Shown: piece after piece, positions 1 to 12,120 of the stretch
Layout: every line of letters begins with the position of its first letter
How positions within the stretch are numbered: the stretch's first letter is position 1
DNA from: Cucumis sativus
Taxonomy: Eukaryota; Streptophyta; Magnoliopsida; Cucurbitales; Cucurbitaceae
Direction of reading: 5' to 3'
Assembly: GCF_000004075.3 (NCBI RefSeq)
Contig: NC_026655.2
Span: 6,944,001 to 7,008,000, forward strand
DNA: 64,000 nt
Program-made: the position numbers and the translations under genes
The notes under the pieces: generated by a model
What the model saw: the letters and a program-made list of their open reading frames with translations, nothing else
Database searches by the model: none
What the model was told of the DNA's origin: nothing

Positions 1-2757
1 CCATTCATCACTTCCTTAACAAAACCCAACAATGGCTAACCACCCACCAAGCCCCTTTCCATCAAACCCATCTTCCCATTTCTCCTCCCATTGTAGTTGC
101 CGGAGTTCTCTGTTTTATCGCTGCTTCTTTATCCAGCGCCGGCGGGATTGGCGGCGGCGGCCTTTATTTACCTATTTTGACGATTGTAGCCGGTGTTGAC
201 CTCAAAACAGCCTCAAGTCTCACGGCTTGTATGGTAACTGGAGGGTCGATTGCGAATGTGTTGAGTAATTTCTTTTCCAAATCAGGGGGGAAATGTTTGA
301 TTAATTTTGATATTGCTCTTTTAACTGAACCTTGCATGTTGTTAGGAGTGAGTATTGGAGTTATATGCAACCTTTCGTTTCCTGAATGGGTTACTACTAT
401 TTTATTTGCTATTTTTCTTGCTTGGTCTACCTTGAAAACTTGTAAAAGTGGGATGGTGTATTGGGAAAGGGAATCTGAAGGGCTTATGAATAATGGGTGT
501 AAATTAGAAGATGGATTACAGAATGAAAACGAAGCTAAACTTGTTGAAGAACCTCTGTTGCCTACACAAGAAAATTGTAGATCGAGATTTCCTTCAATGA
601 AATTGGGGGCTTTGGTTCTTGTCTGGTTTTGTTTCTATCTCATTTATCTTCTTCGTGGCGACCAAGATGGAAGGGTATGGATTTTACTATTCATGTTAAT
701 TCATATTACTTTCCTATCATCTGATTCTGTCTGATTATAACATAATTGTTCATAGTTTGAAGAAGTTATCTTGATATGTCCTTTGATTGTTTTGAAAAGT
801 ATATATTGTGAATTTGACAATTTGGAATAAGATAGTTATATATTAATTTAATAGTATGTTATTTAGTTAGCCCCAATGAAAAAGTGTTATATTAAAATAG
901 ATCTATCAAATATTTCGTCACAGTAATGAATTGTTTATTGGATGTCTTTATATTCATTATTAGATGCTTTTTCCACTATTGAAAACTAACTTTCAGATTT
1001 GTCTGACATGATGAACATTAAATGATTTCGTTCCTTCAGTATAGTTACGTTTTTGCCTTCTGGCATGATATTTGACTTCAGATACCAAGTTGGAAATTGA
1101 TAATTTGTTGTTTTTAGTTTATTATAGGACCAAGGAAATTTGTGTTGTATTATTTTCATTCACTTTCTTAAATTTTGCACTTATTTCCTTCTTGATTTTC
1201 TTAATTGACCGAATTTGATTGCTGTTATATATTTTTTGAATTTATCATCGCATATTCAAAGTTTTATCTGGCCACGAATTTGAGTGTGACAAGGTGATAG
1301 TGCAACTTGGGTGGGGAATATTTGATGCCACTCCCTTGGTCCCATGTTTTACTCCCTTTTGGTAGCTTTTTATTCCATACACAAACTTTATATCCTTGGA
1401 CTTTGTTTACACTGGCTTTAAAGAATAGAGCTACCATACAAACCTTAGTTGTCTTAACTGTTTTTAGAATGAAGTCGATTCACTGTTTAAATTAGTAACT
1501 AGTACTTTTAAGGAAAATGTTTTCAAGTGGTATTTAGATTATGTACTAAAGTAAACAAATTCCTTGAAATTTTGACTAGTATTAAAGTACTTTTCACTCT
1601 TCAAAAATCATGTCAAACCCTTCCTCGTTGACATTGATGATTTACTCTAGGTGAACTTCTATGTTTGAGCAAATTTAATCCTTTGTAATGTAAAAGAAAA
1701 ATGGAATTGGGGTACTGTGTGACTGCTCTTCTTGTTTTTGCAGGGTCTTTTACCAATCGAGACATGTGGAACGGGTTACTGGATTCTCTCTTCGGTTCAA
1801 GTTCCAGTGGCCATAGCTTTCACTCTCTGGATTCTTTACAAACAGAAGAGCCCTCAGTCTGAAGATTCCTCTCAGAAGGTGCAAAGAATAAAACAAGTTC
1901 TCCGATATCTGATTGCTAGAACATATTTACTTCCATTTCTGAGATCTTTTTAAAAGATAAAAACTAATCTTGTGTGATGTTCTTTGTAAAGGAGTTAGAA
2001 GAAGCGCGGCCAGTGGTTGAACCATCAAAGAAACTGATCTTCCCAGTAATGGCATTTTTAGCTGGGATTTTGGGTGGCATGTTTGGGATTGGTGGTGGCA
2101 TGCTCATAAGCCCTTTCCTTCTTCAAGTTGGAATAGTTCCTGAGGCAAGTTCTTCCATCTCTTCAACTCATAATCTCTTTGATCAACTTATTTCAGTTCT
2201 CAAACTTGACGTCGTATATAATATCTAATAAGTTTTTGAAGTTTCATATTTTTGTTACAAGTTTCGTGATTTATGAGATTATTTTTACAATTTGGAAACT
2301 CGTTGGACATAAAAAGAAGTTCAAGAACTCCTTAGAGGACACTCGTTCATAGACTTAGACATGATACTGCAAGTCTTGGGATAGCATGATTCGACTTTGC
2401 TTTTATCATCTGCCTGTTATGCTGATGTCCCAAAATTTGTAAATACAGAAAACGGCTGCAACTTGCTCCTTCATGGTGTTCTTCTCGGCTACAATGTCAG
2501 CTGGCCAGTATTTGCTGCTGGGAATGGAGCATGCTGAAATTGCAATCATCTTCGCTATCATTTGCTTCATCGCTTCCGTGCTCGGGTTAGTAGTAGTTCA
2601 GAAGGCGATTCGCGATCACGGAAGAGCATCTGTCATAATCTTTTCAGTTAGTATAGTGATGGCTTTGAGTACTGTTTTGATGACCACATTTGGTGCCCTT
2701 AATGTTTTCAGGGACTACATTGCTGGAAACCCTATGGGATTTAAATCACCTTGTTAA
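1..2757 (+). CDS. Sulfite exporter TauE/SafE family membrane protein (5' part outside window)
   Basis: The frame is open from base 3, so the start lies upstream. Exons are about 3-674, 1744-1878, 1992-2144 and 2449-2757, and all joins keep frame. The protein is rich in membrane helices. It carries the duplicated glycine motif of TauE/SafE permeases: a GGIGGGG stretch near base 150 in the first half and GGMFGIGGGM near 2075 in the second. A charged loop near 480-590 separates the halves, and the protein ends MGFKSPC. The family is thought to export sulfite or other organosulfur anions; the plant substrate is not established. The intron after 2144 starts GC (GAG|GCAAGT) instead of GT. No closer GT donor keeps the conserved VPE-KTAATCSF join. 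Confidence 0.9.
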
Positions 2758-3599
2758 AAGAAAACAATCCTTTTTTTTTCTTTTCTTTTTTGTTCTTTTT
2801 CAAACAGGTTCTTTGCAAAGTTTAATGGTTTGAGGGAATTTGTATGAATGTAAAAAAGTGAATTTTGAATTTTTGTTCATATTTAAAGTTAGAGAGGCTA
2901 AATCTAAATGTAAAAAAAAAAAAAAACTTATACACCCAACGAAACACAAAGAAAAAAAAATCAAATTTAAACATTTTGCCATTTTTCCCAATTAGAGATT
3001 TTGAATATCCCACCCATTGCACATTCTCTTAAACACAAGGTTTAATTAATTAACAAGCCAAATCATTGTTTGATGGCTACATCATATTACTGGAAATTTA
3101 CAGATCATTCAAATTATTTTTCAAAATGACTTAAAGTGTTGATTTTAAAACTTTCATTAACATATATATAAATATATATATCATATTTCACTAAAAAGCT
3201 TCTAAAAACAAGTATTTAGCTTCAGACTTATTTTAGTTACCAACACACACTGACTGATATATATGGACGATATTTCATTTTGGGTAAGCCTAAGAGCAAT
3301 TGTTTCGGCTTCTAGTGTTCATAAAGAAAGAAGGTAGGGAGAGTTCTGGTAAATCATCCAAGTTACTCTTAAGCATGAGAAGTACATCAGTCATTTTTTT
3401 GTCTTTCATCAACATCTCCTTGAGTGCAAAGTAATCCGATATGAATGCATTTTGTCACTTCATCATTCATTGGCTCACTTTGAATTTCAATGGTAGGATC
3501 TACAATCAAAATAATTATAAAAATTTCATATGTTTTTATTAAGAAATTGTAGTCAGAATTTGTTATTATAATTATATATGTTTATGATTTAAATATAAT
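2758..3599. other. Intergenic, AT-rich
   Basis: Holds the 3' flank of the TauE/SafE gene, with poly-A and poly-T runs and a short TATA-type repeat near 3163-3181. No gene seen. Confidence 0.6.
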
Positions 3600-4980
3600 T
3601 GAAATTCTTGAAGAGCTTTCGAAAACAATAAAATATCTCAAAAAGGAATTTGAGATGAAAGATCTTAGCAAAACAAAATTTTGTCTTGACTTACAAATCG
3701 AGTATTTAGTCGATAAAATTTTTATTCATCAATCAACATATACAAAAAAGATTTTAAAAAGATTCTACATGGGCAAAACACACCCATCGAACATTTCAAT
3801 GGTGGTTCGATCACTAGATGTGAAAAAGGATATCTTTCGACCTCGAGAAGATAATGAAAAATTACTTGGTCCTGAAGTACCATACCTCAGTGCAATATGT
3901 ATACTAATGTATCTGGCTAATAACACGAGACCAGATATAGCATTTTCAGTAAATTTATTAGCAAGATATAGTTCTTTCTCCAACAAAAAAACAACATTGA
4001 AATGGAGTTAAGCAGATGCTGGTTATTTATTTGACCCACACAAATAATATCTCAAACAGGTTATCTGTTTACATGTGGAAGAATTGCAATATCTTGGCCA
4101 TCTGTGAAGCAAACCATTACGACCACTTCATCGAACCATACAGAAATTCTTGAAATTCATGAAGCTAGTAGAGAATGCGTATGGTGTATGGTTGAGGTCA
4201 ATGACTCATCATATTCAAGAAACATGTGGTTTGTCTTTTAGTAAAAATTTAGCAACAATATTATTTGAGCACAATATTGCATGTATAACACAAATCAAAG
4301 GAAGGTATATAAAATGAGATAGAACAAAGTCTATCTCACCAAAACTCTTATATACAACATGACCTTAAAGAAAATGGTGACATCAGTGTTCAACAAATTT
4401 CTTCAAATGACAACTTGACAGACTTATTCACAAAGGCATTACCCACATCAACATTTAAAAAGCTAGTGCACAACGTTGAAATGCGACAACTTAGAGAACT
4501 AAGTGATGTATTCATAAGGGGGAGTAGAAATATTGCACTCTTTTCCCTTGACTATGGTTTTTTCCATTGGATTTTTCTAGCAAGGTTTTTAATGAGGCAA
4601 TTATTAATGTATAAATTGATGTACTCTTTTTTCTTCATTAGAATTTTTTTCCATCGGATTTTTTTCTAGTAAGGTTTTAACGAGGCATTTATTTTATATA
4701 ATATGTTACCAATTTCCTATAACTCTCTATTTATTTCATGTTGTAACATGCATCTCATTGAGTTCCATAATGTAATTCATACCATGACATGTCCTATAAA
4801 TAAAGGTACGTGGTACATTTGTAAAATACACTACAATTGAGTTCAATTATTGTTTACTTCTTTTCTTATCTTATGTGTTGTTATTATTTTAAGCTTCATT
4901 ATTCTTTATTTCATAATACATGTATTTTTTGATTATTTTATTGTAATATTTTTATATTTGTGAAGACGTAGTGCATGGTG
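3600..4980 (+). mobile_element. Ty1/copia LTR retrotransposon relic (fossil)
   Basis: Bases 3600-4010 translate in part to the C-terminal half of a copia reverse transcriptase: a QIEYL-like stretch, YTKKILKRF, and YLANNTRPDIAFSVN. RNase H-like remains follow to about 4500. A purine-rich tract at 4515-4523 then leads into an LTR-like segment with no coding potential, to about 4980. Gag, integrase and the 5' LTR were not seen. The piece is 5'-truncated and has several breaks, so it is an old, dead copy. Confidence 0.8.
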
Positions 4981-5723
4981 AACTTGAATAAGTTGGTGTT
5001 AAAAGCAGTGATCTTCAATAGAAACATGGTTGAAGGTTTGAACATGTATGACGTTAGAACTAGAAATAGTTTCCTGATTATGAATGAAAGATAGTGACCC
5101 TAGGAAATTAAAATAGAAGAGGAGGAAGGAAAAAGAAAAAGAAAAAGAAAACACTTATTTCATCCCATAGGAAACGCTATTTAGTTAGCAATTGGTTTCA
5201 TTTTCCTTTGAAGAGACCGATTGCAACATGCAAAGTTGAAAAAGGTTCATTTTCACACACAACATTTCCAAGCCGTGAATTTCACTCCTTGCGGACTAAT
5301 TCTTATAATTAAATGTAATAATAGTACAATGACATTATTGTTGTTGGTGCCAAAATTTAGATTAGAAAAATCTCCTCCACCTTACCTCCATTGACCACCA
5401 TACCACGTCTCCCCCAACCACTAGAAAAGATAACAACCAACACAAAAGTAAAATGGAGAGAATCACATTTTGATATGATGGCTTATGCATTAGAAATTCG
5501 GATGAGAAAAATCTTGACTTCTGGCTTTAACTTTTTAAATTTTATATTTAAATTTAACTTTAATTTTGATTTCATATATTTAAATGCAAACAGTCTCTTT
5601 TTTCTTTTTTGCATGTGAATTAGTATTGGAATGTGTATTTGTATTTAGATTCCATCTATAAAAGAAGTACCACAGCAATCTCACATACCCACAAACAATA
5701 TTCCCGACTGCTACGAAGCAGAA
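4981..5723 (+). promoter_or_regulatory. Upstream region of first CRK gene: W-boxes and TATA box
   Basis: W-box cores (WRKY sites, common in CRK promoters) are seen as TTGACC at 5391-5396 and TTGACT at 5514-5519. A TATAAAA box lies at 5657-5663, about 60 bases before the ATG. The stretch just before the ATG is shared with the second CRK copy. Function is inferred from motif only. Confidence 0.5.
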
Positions 5724-8695
5724 ATGGTTTGGTTAACATTCACCTCTTCTCCTTCTCTCTTCTTGCCTTTTCTATTCTTCTTCTTCCTATACATTTGCCA
5801 TCGCAACCGCATGGCCATGTCCCAAGAAGACCTCGGATGGTTTTGCGATAATTCAGAAGGAAACTACACCACTAACAGTCCCTACAAACCCAATCTAAAC
5901 CACCTCCTTTCCACTTTCACCACCCATCAAATCGACTACGGCTTCTACAACCTCTCCTACGGCCATGACCACAAAGCTTATGCTATTGGTCTATGCAGAG
6001 GAGACGTTATGCCTGACTCTTGCAGAAGTTGCCTCAACAACTCAATAACACTTCTCACCAATAACTGTCCCACCCAAACTAATGCCATTGTTTGGTACGA
6101 AGACTGTACGTTTCGTTACTCCGACCGCTCTCTGTTCGGCACACTGGACGTTTCCCCCACTCGCTTTGTGGTGCTGCCCGTTATCAGTAATGTTTCGGAC
6201 TTTAGGTACACTCAGTTAGCCACTGATATGCTTCAACAACTCACTCCTAAAGCTGCATCCGGTGATTCCCGTTTGAAGTATGCCACTAGAAGAGTTGCTG
6301 TCCCGAATTTTCCTGTCCTTTCTGGGGCTGTGCAGTGTACTCCTGATTTAACTTCCGATGCTTGCTCCAACTGCCTGCTTGCTTCAATTGCACAAGTTCG
6401 AGATGCTTATGATACGGTCCCAAGAGTTAGGATTATGAAACCCAGTTGCAATATTCGATTTGACATCAACCGCCTCTTTCTGGATCCACGGGCTTCATCC
6501 CCACCCCCCAGTTTCTCAAACACAACTACTACTACTAATAATTCTCCACGAGGCAATTTTCTTTCCTTTGTTTTCCTTTTCTTTCTGTCTCTGTCTCGTA
6601 ACGTATTGGAAATTACTCTGTATTTTTTCCAGGAAACAAAGCTCGAAAACTCGTCTTGGTTTTGGTGCCTATTGTCGTCGTTGTTCTGGCTGCTCTACTA
6701 CTAATTATCACCATCACCTTAAGGGCAAGGAATTCAAATAAAAAAAGTAAAGCTGAAAGTCCATTTCATACCCAATTTTACTTCACTCCAAGCTTCATTT
6801 GTGTGTGTGTTTTAACTTTTTACTTTTGACTCATTGATCTGCGTGAAGATCATATTGCAAATGAAGAATCTTTGCAGTTCGATTTTGATACAATTAGAAC
6901 GGCTACAGATGGATTCTCTGAGGCAAATCAACTCGGGCGAGGGGGGTTTGGAGCTGTTTATAAGGTAATCTGAGGTTCTAATGACAATTTTCAATACAAT
7001 TTGAAGAACCAATTTAATTGATGAAATTAATTGACAGGGTCGGCTTCCGGATGGACAATATGTAGCTGTGAAACGACTATTTCAAAGCTCAAAACAAGGA
7101 GATGATGAATTTAAGAACGAAATCGTGTTGGTGGCTAAGCTTCAGCATCGGAATTTAGTTCAACTTTTGGGTTTCTGTATCAAACAAAATGAAAAGCTCC
7201 TCATTTACGAGTTTGTGGAGAACTCCAGTCTTGAGAAATTCCTCTTTGGTAACCCCTTTCTCTCTTTCTCCCACTTCATTTATTTACCTAAATAGTTTTT
7301 TTCCCTTATGATTCTTTTTGGAAATTAAAATTTGTATATCTTTCCTAATTTTGAATATAAAAAAAAAAAAAAAAACTATGGATGCAGATTCTATTAAGCG
7401 CGAGAGTTTAGATTGGAAAACTCGATACAATATCATACAAGACATTGTTCGAGGACTTATATACCTTCATGAAGACTCTCAACTTCGAATCATTCATCGA
7501 GATCTTAAAGCCTGTAACATTTTATTAGATGCAGAGATGAATGCTAAAATTTCTGATTTTGGAACTGCAAAACTATTTGAACATGATCAAACACGAGGAG
7601 ATACGAGAAAAATCATGGGTACCTAGTAAGTATTATGGTAGCAACTATACCATGCTCCATTTTATGTGGTGAAAGATCTACTAACTAAACTTTATTTAAT
7701 GCAGTGGATATATGGCTCCTGAGTATGCGCGGCATGGTCAATTTTCAGTCAAATTAGATGTATTTAGCTTTGGTGTTTTAATTTTGGAGATTGTGACTGG
7801 ACAAAAGAATAACCGAGCTCAAACCAACAAAGAGATTTCTGAGTCTCTTATTAGCCATGTAAGTACAAAATTCTGCCTTTGTGTTTCCTATATTTGGATA
7901 AATTTTTGTGTCATAAGAGTAGATGGAAGTGAATCCTCATTCTAATCGTTGTTCTCGTAGGCATGGAAAAGTTGGCAATCAGGAAATGCACTTGATATTG
8001 TTGATCCATGTTTGAAAAGTGGTTCAAAAGTTGAAATGGCTAGATGCATTCATGTTGGATTGTTATGTGTTCAAGAAAATCCACTTGAGAGGCCAACAAT
8101 GACTACCGTACTTCTCATGCTTAGCAGTGGTTCTACTACTCTTCCAAAACCCTCTGAACCAGCATTTTTTATCAATAGTAAATGCTCGCAAATGCCGGGA
8201 CAGTTTACAGATCATAGTTTAACTCAAGATGTGAATGAATTGTCAATTACTGAGTTATATCCTCGTTAGTGTGATCTTAAATTATGTCGTTTTGTTGTTA
8301 TGAAATAATAATACCTTGGACAAGTAAAAGATGTAATAGGATGTTGTATGATGAGTGAACCTACATGTTATGTTAGTAAAATGTAATTAGTAAATATGCG
8401 ATCTCTTTGTCCATTGTAAAAGATTTGAAATAACAACTTCCTTCCTAAATTTGGTCTTTGGTGAGAAAGTAAAAGTTTATTCTTATCATTTTAGAACTTG
8501 GAATTGAATTTGTATGATTTTGATAAAATTTTCACAATAGTCCCTACATTTTGAACTAATTTATAAATAAGTATTTATGTTATAACTTTAATACTATTAA
8601 TTTATTAGGATCATGATCAATTCCCCTCATTTTTTTGGAGGTATATATTAAGATCAAAGTAGTAATAATGAGTCTAGTTTTGGATTGTATGTAAA
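5618..8695 (+). repeat. Direct duplication unit, left copy (CRK1)
   Basis: The CRK1 gene, its last ~100 upstream bases and ~430 downstream bases match 12008-15100 closely in exons, introns and flanks. The shared 3' flank, for instance, includes a stretch beginning 'gtccctac' followed by 'ggatcatga.caattcccct'. Similarity fades past these limits. This points to a fairly recent tandem duplication. Confidence 0.8.
5724..8269 (+). CDS. Cysteine-rich receptor-like protein kinase (CRK), copy 1
   Basis: Seven exons (5724-6552, 6633-6746, 6849-6964, 7038-7248, 7388-7625, 7705-7858, 7961-8269) give 656 residues in continuous phase, the usual CRK length. In order: a signal peptide, two Gnk2/DUF26 domains each with C-X8-C-X2-C ([10 protein letters not shown].. 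and [10 protein letters not shown]..), a membrane helix coded by exon 2, and a kinase. The kinase has [14 protein letters not shown] (Lys near 365), HRDLKACN (Asp near 462), DFG (near 480) and ERPTM. It therefore looks like an active RD-type kinase of the plasma membrane. CRKs act in immune, oxidative and stress signalling; no ligand can be read from the sequence. The usual SDVFSFG motif reads LDVFSFG here. Intron 1 (80 bases) begins GC, not GT. Confidence 0.9.
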
Positions 8696-10502
8696 ATAAT
8701 AAGTTGGTGATAGAAAACAATGAAAAAGAAAAAGAAAATCAAAATAGCTCCCGGAAAATTATAAGTTGTTAATTAAGAATGAGATAGGAAAAATAATGGC
8801 CTAAATTAAACAATAATATAAACAAATACTACTTCTCTTTTAGTTATATGGATGAGTAGAATGAGAAAGTAAAATGGACAGGTCTTTTATTTTAAATTAG
8901 TATATATCTTTTTTATGCCTTTTCAGATCAATACTCTAAAATTTATAGCATCTTTTTTGAGAGAGTGTTTTTTTAATTTAAAAATTAGTATTATTTTAGA
9001 TGTTAAAAATTTAATATTTAGACATAACCACACAACCAAAGGAGTTGAAAAATAAAATATGGTGAAACTAAATTTAAATCAATTATTTTAGTTACACATT
9101 TTCAAATTCTTTAACTTAAAAGTGTGATTTTAGTTAAGTCTCTTTACTTTAAGTTTAGTTAGGAATCAAATTGTGATAATATTTAATTTCCTTTTTAAAA
9201 ATTAATATTATATATCTAAATTATAGAATATTTTTAAATTATATTATTGAAGATTATTGAAAGAAGTAGAAGTAATAAAGAAAAAGAAGAAAAAAGAGAG
9301 TTAAGTAATATATAAAAACATGATAGCAATGACTTTAGAGAATTGATGTAGAAAATATTCATATATATATATATATATATATAATGTTAGGTTTTTATGA
9401 GATTAAATAGTTAATATATTGTCTTTTATTATTTTAGAATTTGAATGTTTGTAACAAATATTCATAAGTCGTCCATAGTAGATACGAAATATAAAGGTTA
9501 TATAATAATATTTTAAACTAGAAATTAAAAAATGTGTATCTAAAATCATTGATTTGAATTTAGTTTCACCATATTTTAGTTTCAACTCTTTTGGTTTGGA
9601 AATTTTTTAAAAATAATAGATTTTACAAAATATTTCCAACCTATAACAAATTCTATTACTGATAGTCATTGATATGTCATAGTGATAGAAGACTATCAGT
9701 AATGAATCCAAAATTTTGCTATAGCTTGTAAATATTTTAGTTTATTTTGCTATTTTTAAAAAGGTCCCTTTTACTTTCTCATTTTAACTAGAAAAATAAA
9801 AGAAAATAATATGGAAGAAAAATTTACATTCTACTCATTTATATAACTAAAAAAAATAACAAAAAGAGAAATAGTTTCAAAAGAAATAGAAAATAAGAGA
9901 AAATAATTTAAAAAGATGCATATCAAAGAAGATATTTGTATATAGATCTCCAATACCGAAGAAATAAATCTTATCGATCTTCTTGTATTTTTCTCTTCTC
10001 CTAATCGATGATGTGATTTTTATAGATTCACTATTTATCTTTATCGTCTCGTTTTTCTTGTCTCCTTGCACTTCTCTCTCCACTTCCAATCATTTGTTGC
10101 TTCGAGGAAGCAAGGGGATACCATATACTTTTATATTGAATAAATTGGTAGAAAGTGTGAGTTAGAGAATTTTAAAAGACTTCCTTTAATTGATTGGATA
10201 CAAAATTTTCTACTACCCATAAACTTAATTAAGGTAATAAATAGTATTCAATCAAATATTAAAGCGGTAGAGAAATACAGAGGAAGAGTTACCACTATTC
10301 ATGCATTGAAATTGAATGACAAAATTGTCATCAAATAAATAGTAAGAATACTTATAATCAAAAGGGTAAAATGGACTAAAAGAATTTATCCATATAAGAG
10401 CTTTTATATATACTATAGTTTAATTTTGAAACATCTTTATCATTAATTATAATTAACAATGAAATATTAATTCTAAAAAAACTAGCATTACAAAAAACAT
10501 AA
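8270..10502. other. Intergenic between CRK1 and CRK2, left part
   Basis: AT-rich. Up to about 8695 it is part of the duplication unit. An AT microsatellite lies at 9361-9382 and a palindromic MITE-like element at 9596-9770. No gene seen. Confidence 0.6.
9596..9770. mobile_element. MITE-like element, subfamily A
   Basis: The ends are inverted: the left reads TTTTTTAAAAATA..ttttacaaaatattt, and the right is its near complement (..aaatattttagtttattttgctatttttaaaa). The middle holds GATAGTCATTGATA and CTATCAGT palindromes. The same design recurs at 16745-16925 and, partly, elsewhere in the window. No coding capacity. Confidence 0.55.
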
Positions 10503-10672
10503 ACTTGTACTCCCATAGCTTATGAGAGTTTTTGTAATCTCCTCCTTGGTTTGAGCTCGTTTATTCTTTTGTTTCAGTCACAATTTCAACTAAAACACCA
10601 AAACTAAATACATCTTATTTGACTGAAAAATGACCGTTTTATACATGCTCTGGAGCCATATATCCTCTGCAT
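10503..10672 (-). pseudogene. Antisense relic of a CRK kinase exon
   Basis: Read on the minus strand, this stretch matches CRK exon 6 (compare 7705-7858) almost end to end. It includes the acceptor-like 'aatgcag', GGATATATGGCTCC, GTATTTAGTTTTGGTGTTTTAG, the segment matching 'aagaataaccgagctcaaacc', and the exon-end 'ataagctat'. It holds an in-frame stop and small indels, and no neighbouring CRK exons are seen on either side. It is a lone inverted exon between two intact sense copies. Confidence 0.75.
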
Positions 10673-12120
10673 TCAATAGTGGTATTAAACAAATGGTTGA
10701 ATTATAACTAATCAATGATACTCAAATTATAAATTATTACAAGTTAATTAATTTATGAAACTAGGGTAGTTAGATTCAAATATTATAATTTAGATTTTAT
10801 ATAATTTTTTTAAATTATAAATTTGGTTTTGAATCTAAATTAATTAATTTTTTAGAAAAGAAGATTAAATCAATTAATTTTAGTAATATATAAAAAAAAT
10901 GAATAAATACATAAATTAAAAGCATAATTAAAGAAAACCCACACTTAAATGATAGATGAGAATAACATATTCTCACGTTTGAAGCTTCAAAACTTGAATC
11001 AAACAAGGGGATATGATCACATTTTCGTTTCCATCTTTATTTCCATGCCATTTTCCTCAATCCAAACACCTTTTTGAAGGCCATTTCCTATCTTATTGTT
11101 TCATTGATTGATGTAAATATTAAATATCTGGAATTTTAAAATGTTGTTGTTAGATAATCAATAGCTAGAACTTAAAAATTTGTGTATAAATATTCAACAT
11201 AATTTGTAAAAAGTAAAATAAAATAATTACTTAACTTAATGATACAAATCAATTAAAAATTTAACCAAAATTAATTCATTGTTATGTTAATGAGTTATTT
11301 AGTTGATAAAGTAAAAGATAAAATATATAATACTTTTTAACTGAACATAATAACTGTTAAATTAGTTAAAATATTGATAATTAACAATAATAACACATAG
11401 ACATCGTATGGTTAAAAGTATTGATTGAAATTTATTAATCTAAATAATGTATTTATATCTAATAATAAATTAAAATTAATATATAGTACTAAATAATTGA
11501 TATTAATTTATAAACATGGACACGAATGTTTGTGAGTGAATAAATAATGAAAATTAAGGTTAAAGATATAAAATATTGAATTATAGAGAGCAAAACTCAA
11601 AATTTAAAGTAAAATTGAAAGATTAAATTAAAACAAAAATAAAACCATGAGCGCTAAATATATATATCATTTTAAAATATAAGAACTAAATAGAAAAGGC
11701 AATGACCGAAACTTATTTTTCTCAATGTTTAAAACTGGTTGACGATTGGGTTAAAGGTTGAGGATAGCTTATTTTTTCTCTTATTTATGAGGGTTTTTCT
11801 GAAACAAATAGAAATCACATCAACCAACAAAAATGAAAGACGGAGATATTGACCATCACTTATGCATTCCAAATTAACTTTGACTTCAACTTCTTTTATT
11901 TTCATTTTCATGCTTTTCTTTTCAAACAAATTAGTAGCTTAGTTATGGAAAATAGTATTCGTTTTAAGTTCATATCATTCCGCCTTTTTCTTTTTCTTTT
12001 TCTGCTTGTCAACTAGTGTTGGCCGAATGCGTGTTTGGATTTGGATTTCCATTTCTAAAATAAGCACCGCACCCATCTCACATACCCACAAACAATATTC
12101 CGGAGTGCTACCAAGCAGAA
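10673..12120. other. Intergenic and upstream region of CRK2
   Basis: AT-rich, no gene seen. W-box cores are at 11849-11854 (TTGACC) and 11880-11885 (TTGACT). From about 12008 the sequence matches the CRK1 upstream region, but the TATAAAA of CRK1 is replaced by CTAAAATAA near 12055. Confidence 0.55.

Noticed and set aside
7705-7858. CRK1 LDVFSFG as a disabling change
   Set aside because: The important Asp of the motif is kept and the rest of the kinase is intact, so loss of function cannot be claimed.
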